Source: Diaporthe sp. PMI_573 (lineage: Eukaryota > Ascomycota > Sordariomycetes > Diaporthales > Diaporthaceae). Taken from it: a stretch of DNA of 64,000 nucleotides. A program made the translations under genes and the position numbers. The notes under the pieces were generated by a model, which worked only from the letters and a program-made list of their open reading frames with translations, did not search any database and was not told the origin of the DNA. The stretch is taken from contig JAJTUP010000007.1 of the NCBI GenBank assembly GCA_021399435.1, forward strand, positions 620,001-684,000. Direction: 5' to 3'. Below, piece after piece: positions 43,201 to 56,083 of the stretch (within the stretch, counting starts at the first letter, position 1; each line of letters starts with the position of its first letter).

Positions 43201-45414
43201 GGATAGATCCGATTCCATATTCCACTGGAGCAACGTCTGCTACGATATATCCATCAAGGGAGAGCGTAGAAGGATTCTAGATCACGTTGACGGATGGGTG
43301 AAGCCTGGTACTTTGACAGCGCTGATGGTGAGTACCCACGACGGCTGCCGGTAACATGTTGATTCTGATAGAAAACAGGGTGCCACCGGAGCTGGCAAGA
43401 CCACGCTGTTGAATGTTCTAGCGGATCGGGTGACGGTCGGCGTGGTGACTGGAGATATGCTCGTGAACGGCCGGCTCCGACAGAAATCATTTCAACGACA
43501 GACTGGGTACGTGCAGCAGCAAGACATCCACCTCGAAACCGCAACAGTGCGGGAAGCCCTGCGATTCAGCGCGATGCTCAGACAGCCCGCGACCACGTCG
43601 GTGGCAGAGAAGCACGCCTACGTCGAGGAGGTGATTGGGTTACTGGGCATGGAGGCCTACGCGGAAGCCATGGTCGGTGTTCCTGGCGAAGGTGAGTAAA
43701 ATCGGGCCCCGATTCTCCTGGGCCGATCAGACTAACAGGTGCGATTTCACAGGCCTGAATACTGAGCAGCGGAAACGGCTGACCATCGGCGTCGAGCTCG
43801 CAGCCAAGCCAGACCTTCTCCTGTTCCTGGATGAGCCGACCTCGGGCCTCGACAGCCAGACATCTTGGTCAATTACCGCCTTGATCAAGAAGCTGTCGGA
43901 TCACGGGCAGGCTATCTTGTGTACCATCCATCAACCTTCAGCTATGTTGTTCCAGCAGTTCGACCGGCTCCTGCTGCTCGCCAAGGGTGGCCAGACAGTC
44001 TACTTTGGCGACATTGGGGAGAACAGCAGGACGCTTACCGGCTACTTCGAGAAGCATGGAGCCACCCCCTGCGGCGTGGCCGAGAATCCGGCCGAGTGGA
44101 TGCTGAAGGTCATCGGGGCCGCGCCGGGAGCCCGGGCGGATCGGGACTGGCACGAGGCCTGGCGCAACAGCAGCGAATATGCAGAGGTGCAGGAGGAGCT
44201 CGGGCGGCTCGAGGCACGGCAGACGTCAACATCCAACCCGGGGAAAGAGGCCGATATGTCGTCTTCTTACGCCACGCCCTTTTACCTTCAGGTCGCTGTC
44301 TGCACCAAGAGGGTCTTTCAGCAGTACTGGCGGAGCCCATCATACCTGTACTCCAAGTTGTTCCTTTGCGGTGGCATGGTAAGTTACCCCGGATGAGCCA
44401 CGGACATGACAGCCGTCAGACTAACGTGTGAGCAGAGTTTGTTCATTGGTGTGTCTTTCTACCAGGCCGAGCTGTCCATGTCCGGGCTCCAGAACCAGAT
44501 GTTCTCCATCTTCATGCTCCTCGTCATTTTCGCCTTCCTGGTGTACCAGACCATGCCGCACTTCATCATCCAGCGTCAACAGTACGAGGGCCGTGAATGC
44601 GCGTCGCGCATGTACTCCTGGCACGTGTTCATGCTGTCCAACATCGTCGTGGAGCTGCCGTGGACGACCTTGGCTTCGCTTCTAATCTTCTTTCCGTTCT
44701 ATTACCTGGTGGGCATGAACAACAACGGGATACCAACCGACTCGGTCACCGAGCGCGGCGGTCTGATGTTTCTGATTGTCTGGACGTTCATGCTATTCCA
44801 ATCCACATTCGCCGATATGTGCATAGCCGGCGCTAACACAGCCGAGGAGGGCGCCATCCTGTCCCTGCTCATGTTTGCGCTGTCGCTGATCTTTTGCGGG
44901 TAAGTTGAACAATGTCCCTCGCGGTCTTGGTTGCCTCGAGGAAGAGAGAGAGAGAGCACGCAGAAGAAATGCTGACTGACACCGGCTACACAGCGTCATG
45001 GTCCCTCGCTCGGAACTCCCGGGCTTCTGGATCTTCATGTACCGCGTCTCGCCGATCACGTACATCATCAGCGCCATGCTATCGACGGGCGTGGGCCAGA
45101 ACGCGGTGCGGTGCTCCGAGCTGGAGCTCCTGGTCTTCCAGCCGCGCGCCAACCAGACCTGCGCCGAATACCTGGAGTCCTTCCCCGTGGGCGCCGTATA
45201 CAACCCGTCCGCGACCGAGAACTGCCAGTACTGCCCCATGGCCAGCACGGATCAGTTCCTCGCTTCGACCGACATCTTCTACAGCAACAGGTACCGCGAC
45301 TACGCCCTCATTTGGGTATACATTATCTTTAATGTCTGCGCTGCGTTCTTTCTGTATTGGCTTGTACGCGTCCCCAAGAAGGGTAACTGGAGGAAGATGC
45401 TTGGTATTCGATAA
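40297..45414 (+). CDS. PDR-type (ABCG full-size) ABC transporter
   Basis: Eleven exons, 1495 aa, all in phase: 40297..40856, 40927..41009, 41066..41517, 41576..41925, 41987..42230, 42298..42893, 42949..43327, 43379..43691, 43753..44378, 44436..44899, 44994..45414. The layout is NBD1-TMD1-NBD2-TMD2. NBD1 has the atypical Walker [14 protein letters not shown], the signature [13 protein letters not shown] and Walker B-like [17 protein letters not shown]2 has the canonical [15 protein letters not shown], the degenerate signature [12 protein letters not shown] and [14 protein letters not shown]. This asymmetry is typical of fungal PDR pumps. They export drugs, azoles or secondary metabolites at the plasma membrane. 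Intron 1 (40857-40926) uses a GC donor (GCAAGC) inside the first Walker A coding sequence. A second extracellular loop with paired cysteines precedes the last helix. It is intact and divergent from a zinc-cluster regulator. Confidence 0.95.
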
Positions 45415-45856
45415 AAGAGGTGGGACCTAGGGAGTACTACTGTGTTCCATTTAATTGTCATGTGGTTTGTACATTAATTATGTTACTATTAATCTAGACT
45501 TTTGCTACTATTTAGCTATAATGTGCGCTAAACGTTATCTATAGAGCACAAAGTATTCAGTAGATTGTAGTTTTGTTCGCGTGTCCAGATTCGAGCCACA
45601 ATCCTGAGTTTAGCTGCCAATTTTGGCCGCTATCGGAAAGTGTGCCACTAGTCCATAATAGGACCATTTAAAGCGCGGGAGCGAACGCATGTCGCATGGC
45701 ATGCAAGCCGGCAAGATACTGTAAGCTATCTATGGGTCTAAGTATTAGTTAATCAATGGATATAAAGACGCTTGAGTTCAGCCATGTTGCACAACCAGCG
45801 TCGTCTCACAAACGTTTCTGTCGTTCCAAGATCGCTCTGAGGATCTCGAAGACGAT
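45415..45856. other. Intergenic, AT-rich, no gene seen
   Basis: 3' flank of the transporter and promoter of the amidase gene. No credible frame. Confidence 0.55.
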
Positions 45857-47749
45857 ATGGGTTTCCTCCAAGTTGTGGCTGCTACAGTCTTGCTCACATC
45901 CAGTACTCACGCTGCTGTATCTCCGTCCGGTTTCAGCATTTCGTTGGGGGAAGCAAACTATTTTTTGCCGCCAAAGGTCGTTGCCAAGATCGACGGATGC
46001 AACGAGATCAAGTCGAAGCTTGAATATGGAAACTTCCTTCCCTTCACTGTCGTCCCCGACGGGCACGCAGTAGAGGCTTCGATCGCCAATTACGCCAGTG
46101 ACGATGACGTCTGGCAGGAAGCCTTTCTAGAAGGTATATTGACATATTGCTGGCTGGGAAAGCTGGACTGACAAGTTCTAGCTGTTTACTCGCACGGCGA
46201 TGTCGGGCCAACCAATGTGTCAAGCATGGTACTGTCTGGAAACGCTTCACCAGAGCTAGCACCTGGACCTTACTTCATGAACGCCGCAGGCCACATTTTC
46301 GAAGCATGGAGATTATTCTCAGATGTCCAAGGCGCCTTCACAGAGCCTATCATTGGTAATGGTGATAACACCTACTCAGTCTTGCCAGCCAATACTGTTG
46401 GCCAGAAGTCTGCGATTGCAGTTCCCTCTCGCCTCTACTACACCAAGACGCCAGAAAAACCCCTAGCTGGAGTGCGCATTGGCATCAAAGACATCTATGA
46501 CATCAAAGGTGTTCGAACATCAAACGGCAATCGAGCTTGGTACTGGCTGTACCCCCCAGCTAACAATACCGCTCCGCCCGTGCAGAATCTTATTGATGCC
46601 GGGGCTATCATCGTTGGCAAGATGGTTTTATCACAATTTGCCAATGGAGAAGTAGCCACCGCTGACTGGGTATCGTATCATTCACCATTCAACCCCCGTG
46701 GCGATGGGTACCAGGACACGGCCTCCAGCTCTGCAGGTGGTGGAGCTGGTGCTGCCGCGTACTCGTGGCTTGATGTGACGCTTGGTTCAGATACAGGAGG
46801 CAGCGTACGAGGGCCTGCACAAGCTCAGGGTGTGTATGGAAACAGGCCGACAACGGGACTTGTTTCCCTGGCACACACGATGCCAATGAGTCCTACTCTT
46901 GATACCCCTGGTCTCCTTGCTCGCAACCCAACTATCTGGAGGGAAGCAGCACAAGCCATGTATGGCACCAACATCACCCTGTCCAAAGCTTACCCGACAA
47001 GCATCAAGACACTGAGCTGGCCCACAGCGGCAAAAGACCCAGCCAGCGAGCTCCTGATCAACTTCTTGGGCAATGTCTCGAGTTTTCTAGGGGCCAACTC
47101 GACAGCCTTCAACATCTCGGCGGCTTTCAATGCAGATAACCCAGATGTCGCGCCATTCGAATCATTTATGAACCTCACGTACACGACTCTCATCACGAAG
47201 GAGCAAATTCCACTTGTGCGGGACCCTTTCTACGCTGATTACGCTGCGCAATACGACGGTCGAAAACCATTTGTGGATCCCGTGCCACTGGCAAGATGGG
47301 GCTGGGCAGACAACTCATCTGTAACCGTCGAGGAGGCGCGCGCCAACAAGACCATCTTTATGAGCTGGGCTAACGAAACCTTCCTCGCGCCATCCCCAGA
47401 GACATGCTCTGAGAGTCTGGTCATGTACGTTGGTCTTTACGGCACGCTTTACCGCAACGTCTACCTCGACGATCCTGTGCCGCCATTTGGCTGGTATGAC
47501 GTTGAGGCATCGGTATTTGCTGAGGCTCCTGATGTTGTGGTCCCTATTGGAGAGGCACCATATAACTCCACAGTCACAGGGCATGTTGAGTACCTGCCTG
47601 TCACTGCAAACTTCATGGCTGCCAAAGGATGCGATGGTATGTTGTTTTGCCTTGTTGAGGACCTGTATACGGCAGGATACTTGAAGGACAGTCTAGCAGG
47701 TAGAAGTGGTGTGAGTGGTGGAGATATCCTATTTAAGAGGAAATCATAG
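45857..47749 (+). CDS. Secreted amidase-signature hydrolase
   Basis: Two exons, join(45857..46133,46182..47749), 614 aa. The 48-nt intron (GTATAT..TTCTAG, CTGAC branch) is in phase 1. The N-terminus [20 protein letters not shown] is a clear signal peptide, and multiple NxT/S sites fit secretion. Amidase-signature catalytic residues are visible: Lys195 in GIKDIYD, the cis-Ser near 276 in [11 protein letters not shown], and the nucleophile Ser300 in [10 protein letters not shown]. An N-terminal domain of about 150 residues precedes the amidase core, as in fungal amidases annotated as Arp1-like. It would hydrolyse amide bonds outside the cell or in a secretory compartment. It lies 440 bp downstream of the PDR pump on the same strand. 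No defect is seen. Confidence 0.9.
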
Positions 47750-50017
47750 TTTTCGCTCGACACATCTGGCTTATGATTATTGTTTCTGGCTTCAGCCACA
47801 ATGCAGGCTTTTGAGTCAGTTGTCACCGTCGTCAATATGTCTGCTAATTAGCGGTCAAGCATCATTGCATTATTCTTCCGTCACCATCTCATTAAGTCAG
47901 TACAGGCTCTCTCACAATCGTATCACAGTTGATGTAAAGCACCCCATATCTCCTTATAGAAATCAATTTTGCAATATCAAAGTTGCAAGACACGTGGCCC
48001 ATGCAAATCCACGGACAAACATATCCCAGAAAGATGAAAGAAAATTATCAATTAATCTCAGACTGCATATGCCAGAGTCTCTACAATGTTCTTGTTGATG
48101 TGATTTGGCAAGAGGTGCATGATTCGGGAAATTCCACTGTGCCCTTCCGGCCGAGGTAGTTATCTCATTTGCATCCTTCCTGAAGCTCCCCCCCCCCACC
48201 GAAGCTGCACCACAATGTCATCCTTCTTGCCTTTTACCCTCGGGCTAAAACAAATCAATACTGTAGATAGATATCAAGCCCAAGTTCTCAGCTCTAGGAT
48301 GATCCATTCTTAAAAGAAAGGACCATGGTAGTCATCTTTAATATTGCTCTGGCGTCCCTGTACAGCGAACTTGCTGCAGGACGGTGTGAAATTCATACAC
48401 TAGTCTCAAAATATCTCCTCAACTTATTTCCCAAGCCTGATTTCCCTAAATCCGCCGTGTTAGCCTACTATCTTAGACTTTGCCACAGTTCCAAAAGCGG
48501 GTGATAGCTTTCGCGTGACTCGCGTGACTCGCGTGCCTTGAGTACACCCAGGATCGATATATTCGTGCGCAAGAGGGACGTGCAGATTGCAACGCTGGTC
48601 TTGGCTTGTGTGGGGCGGTACGTAGCGAATATATGAGATCGCCGCATTCAGGTGTGCAACGCGCACCCCACATCCCAGGCCCAAGTTGAGCGGCCTCTCC
48701 CGAGCTTTTCTCGGCCAGCCAAGCCTTCGCGGTGGACGGTGAGATCCCTTCCATCATCCGAGGGCTATAATGAGGCTACTGCAGCTCCCCAGCTGAGAAA
48801 CGTCATCCTGGGTAGTACTCGATTTATTCGTAGTTGAACCGATGGCACGTGCGCCGCCGCCGCCGGGCGAGGCTATCGTACGGTCCATGGTTGTCGTATA
48901 ATAGACTTTCCATGCAAGCTCCGGGGAATTGGTACCCAAGGTTGCGTTCTGGATTGGGGACTTAAGTTGTGGTAGAGGTTCTCCTACCTCCGGCCATGCC
49001 TTTCTGTGATGCTGTGAAGTGAACTTGAAATGCTTGGGGCGATTAAACGCCATCTCTGCAATTTTGATTCCATTACTGAGATGGGACGAGATGGGCAAAC
49101 CAAAACTCCTCACCGGCAGTTCTGTTCAGACACCGGGCGACAGTTCTGTTCAGACGCCGGGCGACACCGTCAGCACTTGGGCCACTGTCCAAGCTCAGCA
49201 GAAAGTCAAATCCAACGGCGGTCTCCAACCTTTTGGTTAACTTCCATTCTTTCACCCGTGCGCGGCCAATGGCAAGCAACAAGGCAGCCCTGCCCACCGT
49301 GCCCTCTGATCGTCATCAGCCCTGCAAATCAATCTAACGCCTGCAAATGCTCCTCCACTTCGAGCGAATAACAAAGCTTGGCTGAACACATGACATCGTG
49401 CGCATGCCAAGCCAACCCTTGGGAACCCACCTATCTGGTTATTCGGAGTCTGGATAATCCAGACTTCTAGATTATAGCATTGGGTGACATTTCTTAACGA
49501 ACGGACTCAGTGATTTCTGGGCATCGGTGGCCCGACCGTCAATGTCTTCCGGTGTGATCCTCTTCCTTCCAGTTTTCGCTGCGCACGTGGAGAAAACTTA
49601 ATAAAGAGCCCTTGAGAAGCTTGCTGCCACAATAGCGTTGCGCCCTCCGAGTCACGCCCTGATTCAGGGCGCATGCAAACCGACCGAAGATTCAGCACCA
49701 TCACCGGTGTGCGGAGTCGTTAGCCGGGCGAGCCGGGCCTGGGAAACACAAGGCCCGACGATCATTTCTTGCCAACTCCACTCAATTGCCATATTTACCT
49801 CTACGCATGGTCCATATTTGTAGCCCAGAGCTCCCTTCCTGGTTCGTGCGAGGGCTGAAGGTGTTCCAGCTGTCACCCATATGCTCTCGCCAGGCCACAT
49901 GGCAGACATGTGCGCCGCACATCAACCGAGCGAGTACGACAAACCCAAGCAAATAAGGAGTTCTCCCCGTACCGTGCTTGTAATTTGAAAGTCCTCCGGA
50001 GGACATAGTCATACACA
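47750..50017. other. 2.3-kb intergenic region with small tandem repeats
   Basis: No credible gene. Small repeats include a GCGTGACTC unit (about 2.5 copies) at 48510-48535, a GCCGCC run near 48852, and a 24-bp unit CAGTTCTGTTCAGACxCCGGGCGA repeated at about 49117-49165. The last few hundred bases are the promoter of the receptor-like gene. Confidence 0.55.
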
Positions 50018-51717
50018 ATGTCTCACGTCTGGGACGGCTATGGACCGACGCAGCCGCCGGGCACGGAGGACCTTGCCCCTCTGGACGACAACCTGAGAGT
50101 GGGCCTCGCCGTCATAGGCGCGCTTGCTGTGGCCTCCCTTATCCTCTGCACGAGTCTATTTTCTTTCATTACATACCGCGTCATCCAGGGCCGGCTGACT
50201 GCCGCGCATCGGACCCGATACACCGGGTCTCGACTGTTCTCTCGCCGGTCCACCCCACTGACGCCAAGGACCCAGCACGAGGAGCATCAACTCTGCCGGC
50301 AGGCCTCGGCCAACACCCTCACCGGAGCAGTCAAGTCCCCGCTGTCGCCGGGCGGCGACCCGGCTCCGCGTTCCCACCTCCAAGACGGTGCCGCCGCCGA
50401 CGAGGAGGCCGTGGTCGGCACGGTGCCTAACATCCGGCGGCGCTACCAGGGCTACAACCCGCTCCTAGTGCTCATCTACATGCTTCTCATCGCCGACATT
50501 ATCCAGTCTGCCTCATTCATCCCTAATCTTGTCTGGGTCGAACATGATGCTATCACCGTGCGGTCCGAGACCTGTTGGGCCCAGGGTTGGCTGCGGTCCC
50601 AGGGCGACATCGCAAGCGCCATATTTGCCGCCGCCGTTTCGATCAACACTTACCTGTTGGTCGTCCACCGCTACACCATGCCATCCAAGGCGCTTCGCCT
50701 GATTGTGGCGTCCGTGTGGTCATTTAGCTTCATCATCGTGGCCGCGGGCGTGTGGGCTTCCAATAACGGGAGGGATCACGGCGGGTATTTTGTGAGAGTT
50801 GACACCTGGGTAAGCATTAAGTCTAGTGACCTGCCCCCTTCTCAGAATGCCCCCTTGCGTATACGCGTATGCTGACGACATACTCTCCGTACCAACAGTG
50901 CTGGATCAGCCAGGAGTACGCAGGCTACCGTCTGTGGACACACTTCAGCTGGGTCCTGGCCATGATGGGCATCATAATCCTAGGCTTACTAGGCACCGCG
51001 GTCGAGATCCGCATGCCACGCCCAGGCAATACGCGCACTCGGCCGGGCCTTCTGCGGCAACTGTCACAAGTGCGCCTCAGGCTGCGCAACCCGCGGAGAT
51101 CGGGCCACCACCCGGCTTTTCTCATCTACCCGCTCGTCTATTTTGTGTGCTGCGCGCCGATGGCCATCGGGCCCATGATCCTGGCATCGGGGGTCTCGGT
51201 CAAGCAGGGCTACTTCCTGTGGGCTGGCGCCATGATCGCCAGCAACGGGTGGCTGGACGTCGTCCTCTGGAGCTGCACCATGATCTTCCTCGCGCCACAC
51301 GACATCAAGAAGGCCGGGCTGTCGGGATTCGCGTTCCTACGGACGCCGTCGGTCGAGTACGGGAACATGGTGTGGGTCGAGGCTGGGCGGGGCGACTACC
51401 GCCGCGGGCGGACCGCAGACTGTCTCGAGCCGCTGGCTCGCATGCTAAAGCGGGAACCGAAGAAGGACCGCCGGAAGGGCGTTGGTTGGGAGTCGCTGGG
51501 CGCGATGACGTCGAATGACAAGAAGCTTCATGGCATCACGACCAAGACTACCACTACGGTCGTTGTGGAGGAGAGTAATCCGGCCGAGGCGGGCGACGGG
51601 ATTATTCGAGCGCCGGCGCACCCGGTTGGCGATGACGGGATCACGCCGAGACCTAGTTTTGTCTACTCCAGGGAGGAAATTCTGACTGTGCCGAGAAGAG
51701 TGGCTCACCGGTTCTAG
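50018..51717 (+). CDS. Seven-helix GPCR-like protein (cAMP-receptor/Git3-like type)
   Basis: Two exons, join(50018..50809,50899..51717), 536 aa, intron 89 nt in phase 0. Seven predicted helices are visible in order: GLAVIGALAVASLILCTSLF; NPLLVLIYMLLIADIIQSAS; the region before YLLVVHRY; LIVASVWSFSFIIVAAGVW; LAMMGIIILGLLGTAVEI; FLIYPLVYFVCCAPMAIGPM; and LDVVLWSCTMIFL. The Cys at CWAQGWL (before helix 3) and CWISQEY (before helix 5) can form the conserved extracellular disulfide. A long polar loop of about 90 residues after helix 1 and a long C-terminal tail are presumably cytosolic. The arrangement fits fungal cAMP-receptor-like or carbon-sensing receptors coupled to G-alpha/cAMP signalling; the ligand is unknown. 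Confidence 0.8.
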
Positions 51718-52199
51718 TTAGTCGAAATCTGGGAAATATGTCTTGGGCCGCTGGCTATTCTGGTCCGTTCTCTTCTCTACCTCTTTGTCCCTCTCAATCG
51801 GGGGGGGGGGATCAAATAGCGCACAGCCCTCGGGGCTGGGACCCATAATTTCATGAGTTGGTTGGGACCTGCCTCAGTAAGCAGTCCATTTATATGCTAG
51901 GCGCAGATTGCGTGACAGGATCAGGCGTATGGGGGACACGGAAAATCAGGGATATCGCGAAGGGCAAGAAATATCCAAACCTGGCGTCTGGGGGATCTAG
52001 AAAGTACGGTTCAGATGATGGGGATCATAAGATATCCTCCAGCGTCTTAATGCATGTTGTCCAACTAAAATTGTTACACAAGAGTCGAAGTGAAGATGTG
52101 GGAAAGATCGACGAGTCAAGGTCTCTTGACTATAGGAGGGTCCCCTGTGAGAAAGAAGGACTCCTCGTCCATCGGGTGACGGACCACCCATTTATGCAT
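51718..52199. other. Convergent intergenic space, no gene seen
   Basis: A G-run of ten lies near 51801-51810. The plus-strand frame at 51858-52376 runs into the chitinase relic antisense and is not credible. Confidence 0.5.
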
Positions 52200-53950
52200 C
52201 TAGCAGCTGCATCCGCAGGCCTTGCAGCTGCCCTGGCCACAGGCAGAGCCAGACACATTAGGAGCGCAGTTATCATTTCCTTTGCAAGGTCTGCACCTTT
52301 GAGTTCCTGTCTGCGAAGAATCTGCCCAAGCACAAGATCTCACTCTACGCCATACTGTACTGGGCCACTCCCCTGATGGCCTTTACGTCGCGCTCCGCCT
52401 TGGCGATGTTGCACACACTGAAGAGTATCACGAGGATGTTGATTATGGCCGAGGCCGGATCCCTGACCGTCTCGTAAATTTCAAACGCCGCGTTGCCGAG
52501 CTCACCCACTACGGCCATGACGCACGCGATGTTGCTGAGGCTGAGCGCCGCAGCCGCCTGCGTGCCGACGATGAGTACGAACATCAGCGCGGCCCGGATA
52601 ATAGGCAGGATGAAGTTCTCCTTCTACCTCCGCTCCTCCTCCTCCTCGGGCTTCTACTCTTGCGCGCCGAGCTCCTTGGTCTGTGCCATAATGTCTACAG
52701 CCTGCTGCAGTATAAAAACAGCCGGGGCGTACGCCAGCGCCGCGTCCCGGTCGTCTTCGCCCAGCCAGCCATCGCCGATGATCTGCAGCATGTTCCGGGA
52801 CGTTGGGCAGGCCCATTGTGACAATATATCCTTTGGGTCGTTGACAGCCATGGACTCGTTGCGGATGGGCCACCCGTGGAATATGGTTATCTTCGATTGC
52901 GCGGAGCGGTCGTTGAAGTTGGTGCGGTGGATTTTGTAGCCGTCAAAGTCGACCTACTTTTACAAAATTATTTTACTTTGTAGCCCGTAGTATTAGGGAG
53001 GCACATCTAGAAAGAATCTAGCGGTCCGGAGAGGGGGATTGATGGGGAACTTACATCCTCGAACAGGCCTGACTTTGCGAGGGGCTTGGCGAACACGTCT
53101 TGATCACGGAGGCACAGCTCTTTGGTGTCGTTATAGCGTCTGAACAGATCAAGGTAAATATACCAGGTCGCGCAGTATATCCAGTCTCGTTTTGCAGTAA
53201 GCTGGCAGTCAAAGTCCAAGAAGGAGGCGATGTCATTCTCACATGAATGCTATATTCGACCAGATCCAGGATATCGTGGAGGAGACCGCGGGGGAGGGGG
53301 GATGGGGGTAAGAGGAGACGTGCACTACATGCCGTAGCCAGCTTCAGGGACGAGTGCGTTGTCTTTCGTAATGCTCATCTTCAACAGACCTAGGTAAATG
53401 CATCGATGAGTACAGCCGGCATGGCCTTCTCAATGTAGGTCACACGGTACCCGTACGTCTCATCATACCCGTTATTGACGTCCGTAGAATTATTATACAC
53501 AACATCGAACATCTTGACAAGTGTTTCGAGTGTCATCTGCGAAGCACACTGCGCCGGGGGATCCTCGGCGCTGACCAGGTTGCCCAGGTTTATTACACAG
53601 CGTGGCTGGGCAAGGTGCAAGGCGCATACTCGGCCCAGTGGTCATCGGACTCTCGTAAGTCGCCCGTGCCGTTGTTGCCGTAGGTGTGATTTAGGTCGAA
53701 CGCCCAATCGACGGTGCCACCAAAGATTATGCTGTCGTACCACACCATGCGCGCGTTGTAGCTGTCGGGCGTACTAAGCCACGGGACCCACTGGTTGCCG
53801 TTGTATATGACGATATCGCCTTCTTCATCGCACTGAGAGATGGTGACTCCTTCGGGGTTGCCGCCATTGGCCTGAGATATGAGCCTTGGATCTCCACGTA
53901 CTGCGTGTCCACCATGACCGCGACCCCGGTCCTGGCGCAACCACAACAGG
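52200..53950 (-). pseudogene. 5'-truncated GH18 chitinase (large, Cys-rich C-terminus type)
   Basis: Only the C-terminal side of a large fungal GH18 chitinase of the class with killer-toxin-like architecture is present. At 53800-53700 the frame reads GDIVIYNGNQWVPWLS, then FGGTVDWAFDLNHTY, the end of a GH18 barrel. Helical segments follow (QMTLETLVKMFDVVYNNS; FDCQLTAKRDWIYCATWYIY; DAALAYAPAVFILQQAVDIM). The end (stop at 52200-52202) is a Cys-rich module reading CKGNDNCAPNVSG...CKACGCSC. The catalytic DxxDxDxE part is absent. Frames change several times, at least once without a credible intron (near 53870). Upstream, the sequence runs into an AT-rich island within about 250 bp. It cannot make an active enzyme. 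Confidence 0.7.
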
Positions 53951-56083
53951 TACGGTCTCTCTCACCACCACCACTACTGTCAGCTCACATGTACCCTCCC
54001 CCACGTCATGGAGGACAAGGGGCTGATACCCTGACCGTGACCACAGTTATCCCGTCCTGGAGCGCATGGGCACCGGAAAAGGAGGTGACACGTCTATCGC
54101 AAGCTAGCCCTGGTTTTGGGGTTTGGCGCCATTTTTTCGCTCTTTGCCCGTCTGCTGCCGTCCATAAAACTTGACTTCGTATTTAATTATGAAAACAGAG
54201 ATTCATACAACCATTATTGGAGGGTATAAAACCTTTTCTGACAAACTAACTGCAGCTAATCAGAGACTCTTATTTAACCTCACTTCACCACCTAACATGG
54301 TACTTTCTACAACCTCAACTATCACTAGGTATATCTTGCGAGACCGCCTTTGCCTATAACATTTAACCTACTCAAACATTCTCTAATGCATTGTTAAATT
54401 GATTCAATGCTTGTCAGAATTAATTGAGTCAGTATTGAAAACACACTTCAGTCGGTCGAATACCATCCTCCTAGTATTATATAAATATCGTAGGTCCCTA
54501 ATTACTAAGGCCTTAAAGTATAATAGCGAGTAAGAAGAGTAGTAGTAAGAAGGGTAATAAGGGTAAATCTGGTAGGATTATATCATTTATTCACTAATTA
54601 AATACGAAGCTACTTTTGAAAACGTTATGTCATACGTATATACTACGGTAAAGTATAAAGGAATAGTTATAGTGAGGTATATTAATGGCTTGTCCAGCGA
54701 ACCTAAACTCAACTTAATAGGGTAGTAAGATTAGTTAGAAAAGGTTATATACCCTCTAATAATTGTTTTACGAGTCTTTGTTTTCTTGATCATGTTCTCT
54801 ATGTACAGGTCTATTTTCAAGTAGCACAAGTCCAGCCGTATTCTAAACTACTGACTGGTTCCAAGGTACCTAAGCCAGCTCTAACCACACTACACCTTGC
54901 TAAATTTGGAAGGCTGTAAGTCTGTGCCTATGCCGATATAGAATCGAAGCTAAGGGCGTTTCGCAGTCCACTTTTTGATAACTATGGATTACAAACACGA
55001 CATCTGGATCAGCTTGCATCAATGTTGAGGTCTACTTGTGCACATGCAGGAAACCTTGCCGTGTTCGTATTAACCCGAGGATGTCACCGTTACCGAGGGG
55101 ACGTGGAGCTCATTGTCTGCGTCGCGCAATTATCACGCTTGTAGTTGAACTACCGTTGGCCGCCAAGGCTACTGGCTTCTAGGTTCATGCGACTGGATGA
55201 CATGCATGTACAGCCGCCGCCAAGGCTCCTAGCTTCTGGTCTCATGCGACTGGATGACATGCATGTACAATACATCCGAACTTGACCTATCCCTCATTGA
55301 TTACATGCGAAAAGAGTACACAGAAGCCGTTTTCTCCCCATGGAACACAGAACCTAGCATAATGGAGAATTTAAGAACGCACACAACAGTCGCAGAACGA
55401 GGCTATGATGATGACAAATGTTTACCTCAGTAGCCACTGACACGCGATGTTCTGAAGCCGATGTATCAGTAAGTTGAACGACAACAATATACTGTACTTG
55501 GCTGGTCGAGCGTTTTCACCGACAAGATCCATGCCACGTTGAGGGTAGCAATATGCAAGGGTGCCCTATGACAAAGAGACGGCCCGAATCGTTATCGTTC
55601 AGTATTGCTCTACCACAGTAGGTCTATCAACCATCTCGAGGGAGGATTAATAATTATTTCTACCTTGGCATGACGACGACTCCACCACAATGTGGCTTGG
55701 AGTGCACATTGGGGTGTGCGGACTCCACATAGCATACCGATGTGACGTCGAAAGGGGACAGCATATGCATGTCTCTCTTGCTGAATACGCGTATCAAGTG
55801 CTTTCTAGTACTCATCGGCATATCCTTGTCGGCGGTAAGTAGGAGATTAGGATATTTCCATGGTTCAGTGATGGCTTCAGCTGGACATGGATGGCAGTGC
55901 AGTTTGCAGACTGACGCACAGACATGGCTTGCATCACGATGGCCATGGATGTAATTCCTCGTTGGCCGGCTCGTCAACTACAAAAGAGACTAAGATGCTC
56001 TTGGATAGTCGTTTTGGATAACCATTCATCAAGTGTTTATTCCTCACCTTAAATACCTTGTTCATCACCGTTCAGAAACAGAC
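53951..56083. other. AT-rich island and promoter region
   Basis: From about 54180 to 54960 the sequence is strongly AT-rich, with no frames and many TAG/TAAG words, resembling heavily mutated repeat DNA. It directly follows the truncated chitinase. From about 55000 to 56080 composition is normal and includes a tandem repeat at 55161; no gene is supported there. Confidence 0.55.
55161..55270. repeat. Imperfect 57-bp tandem repeat
   Basis: Two copies start at 55161 and 55218 (period 57). Both contain GCGACTGGATGACATGCATG identically. The first halves differ at a few positions. Confidence 0.8.

Noticed and set aside
50826..51518. 230-codon frame overlapping the receptor gene
   Set aside because: It is an Arg/His/Pro-rich shadow of the GC-rich receptor exon 2 in another frame.
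51858..52376. 172-codon plus-strand frame
   Set aside because: It is antisense to the Cys-rich end of the chitinase relic and has no motif.
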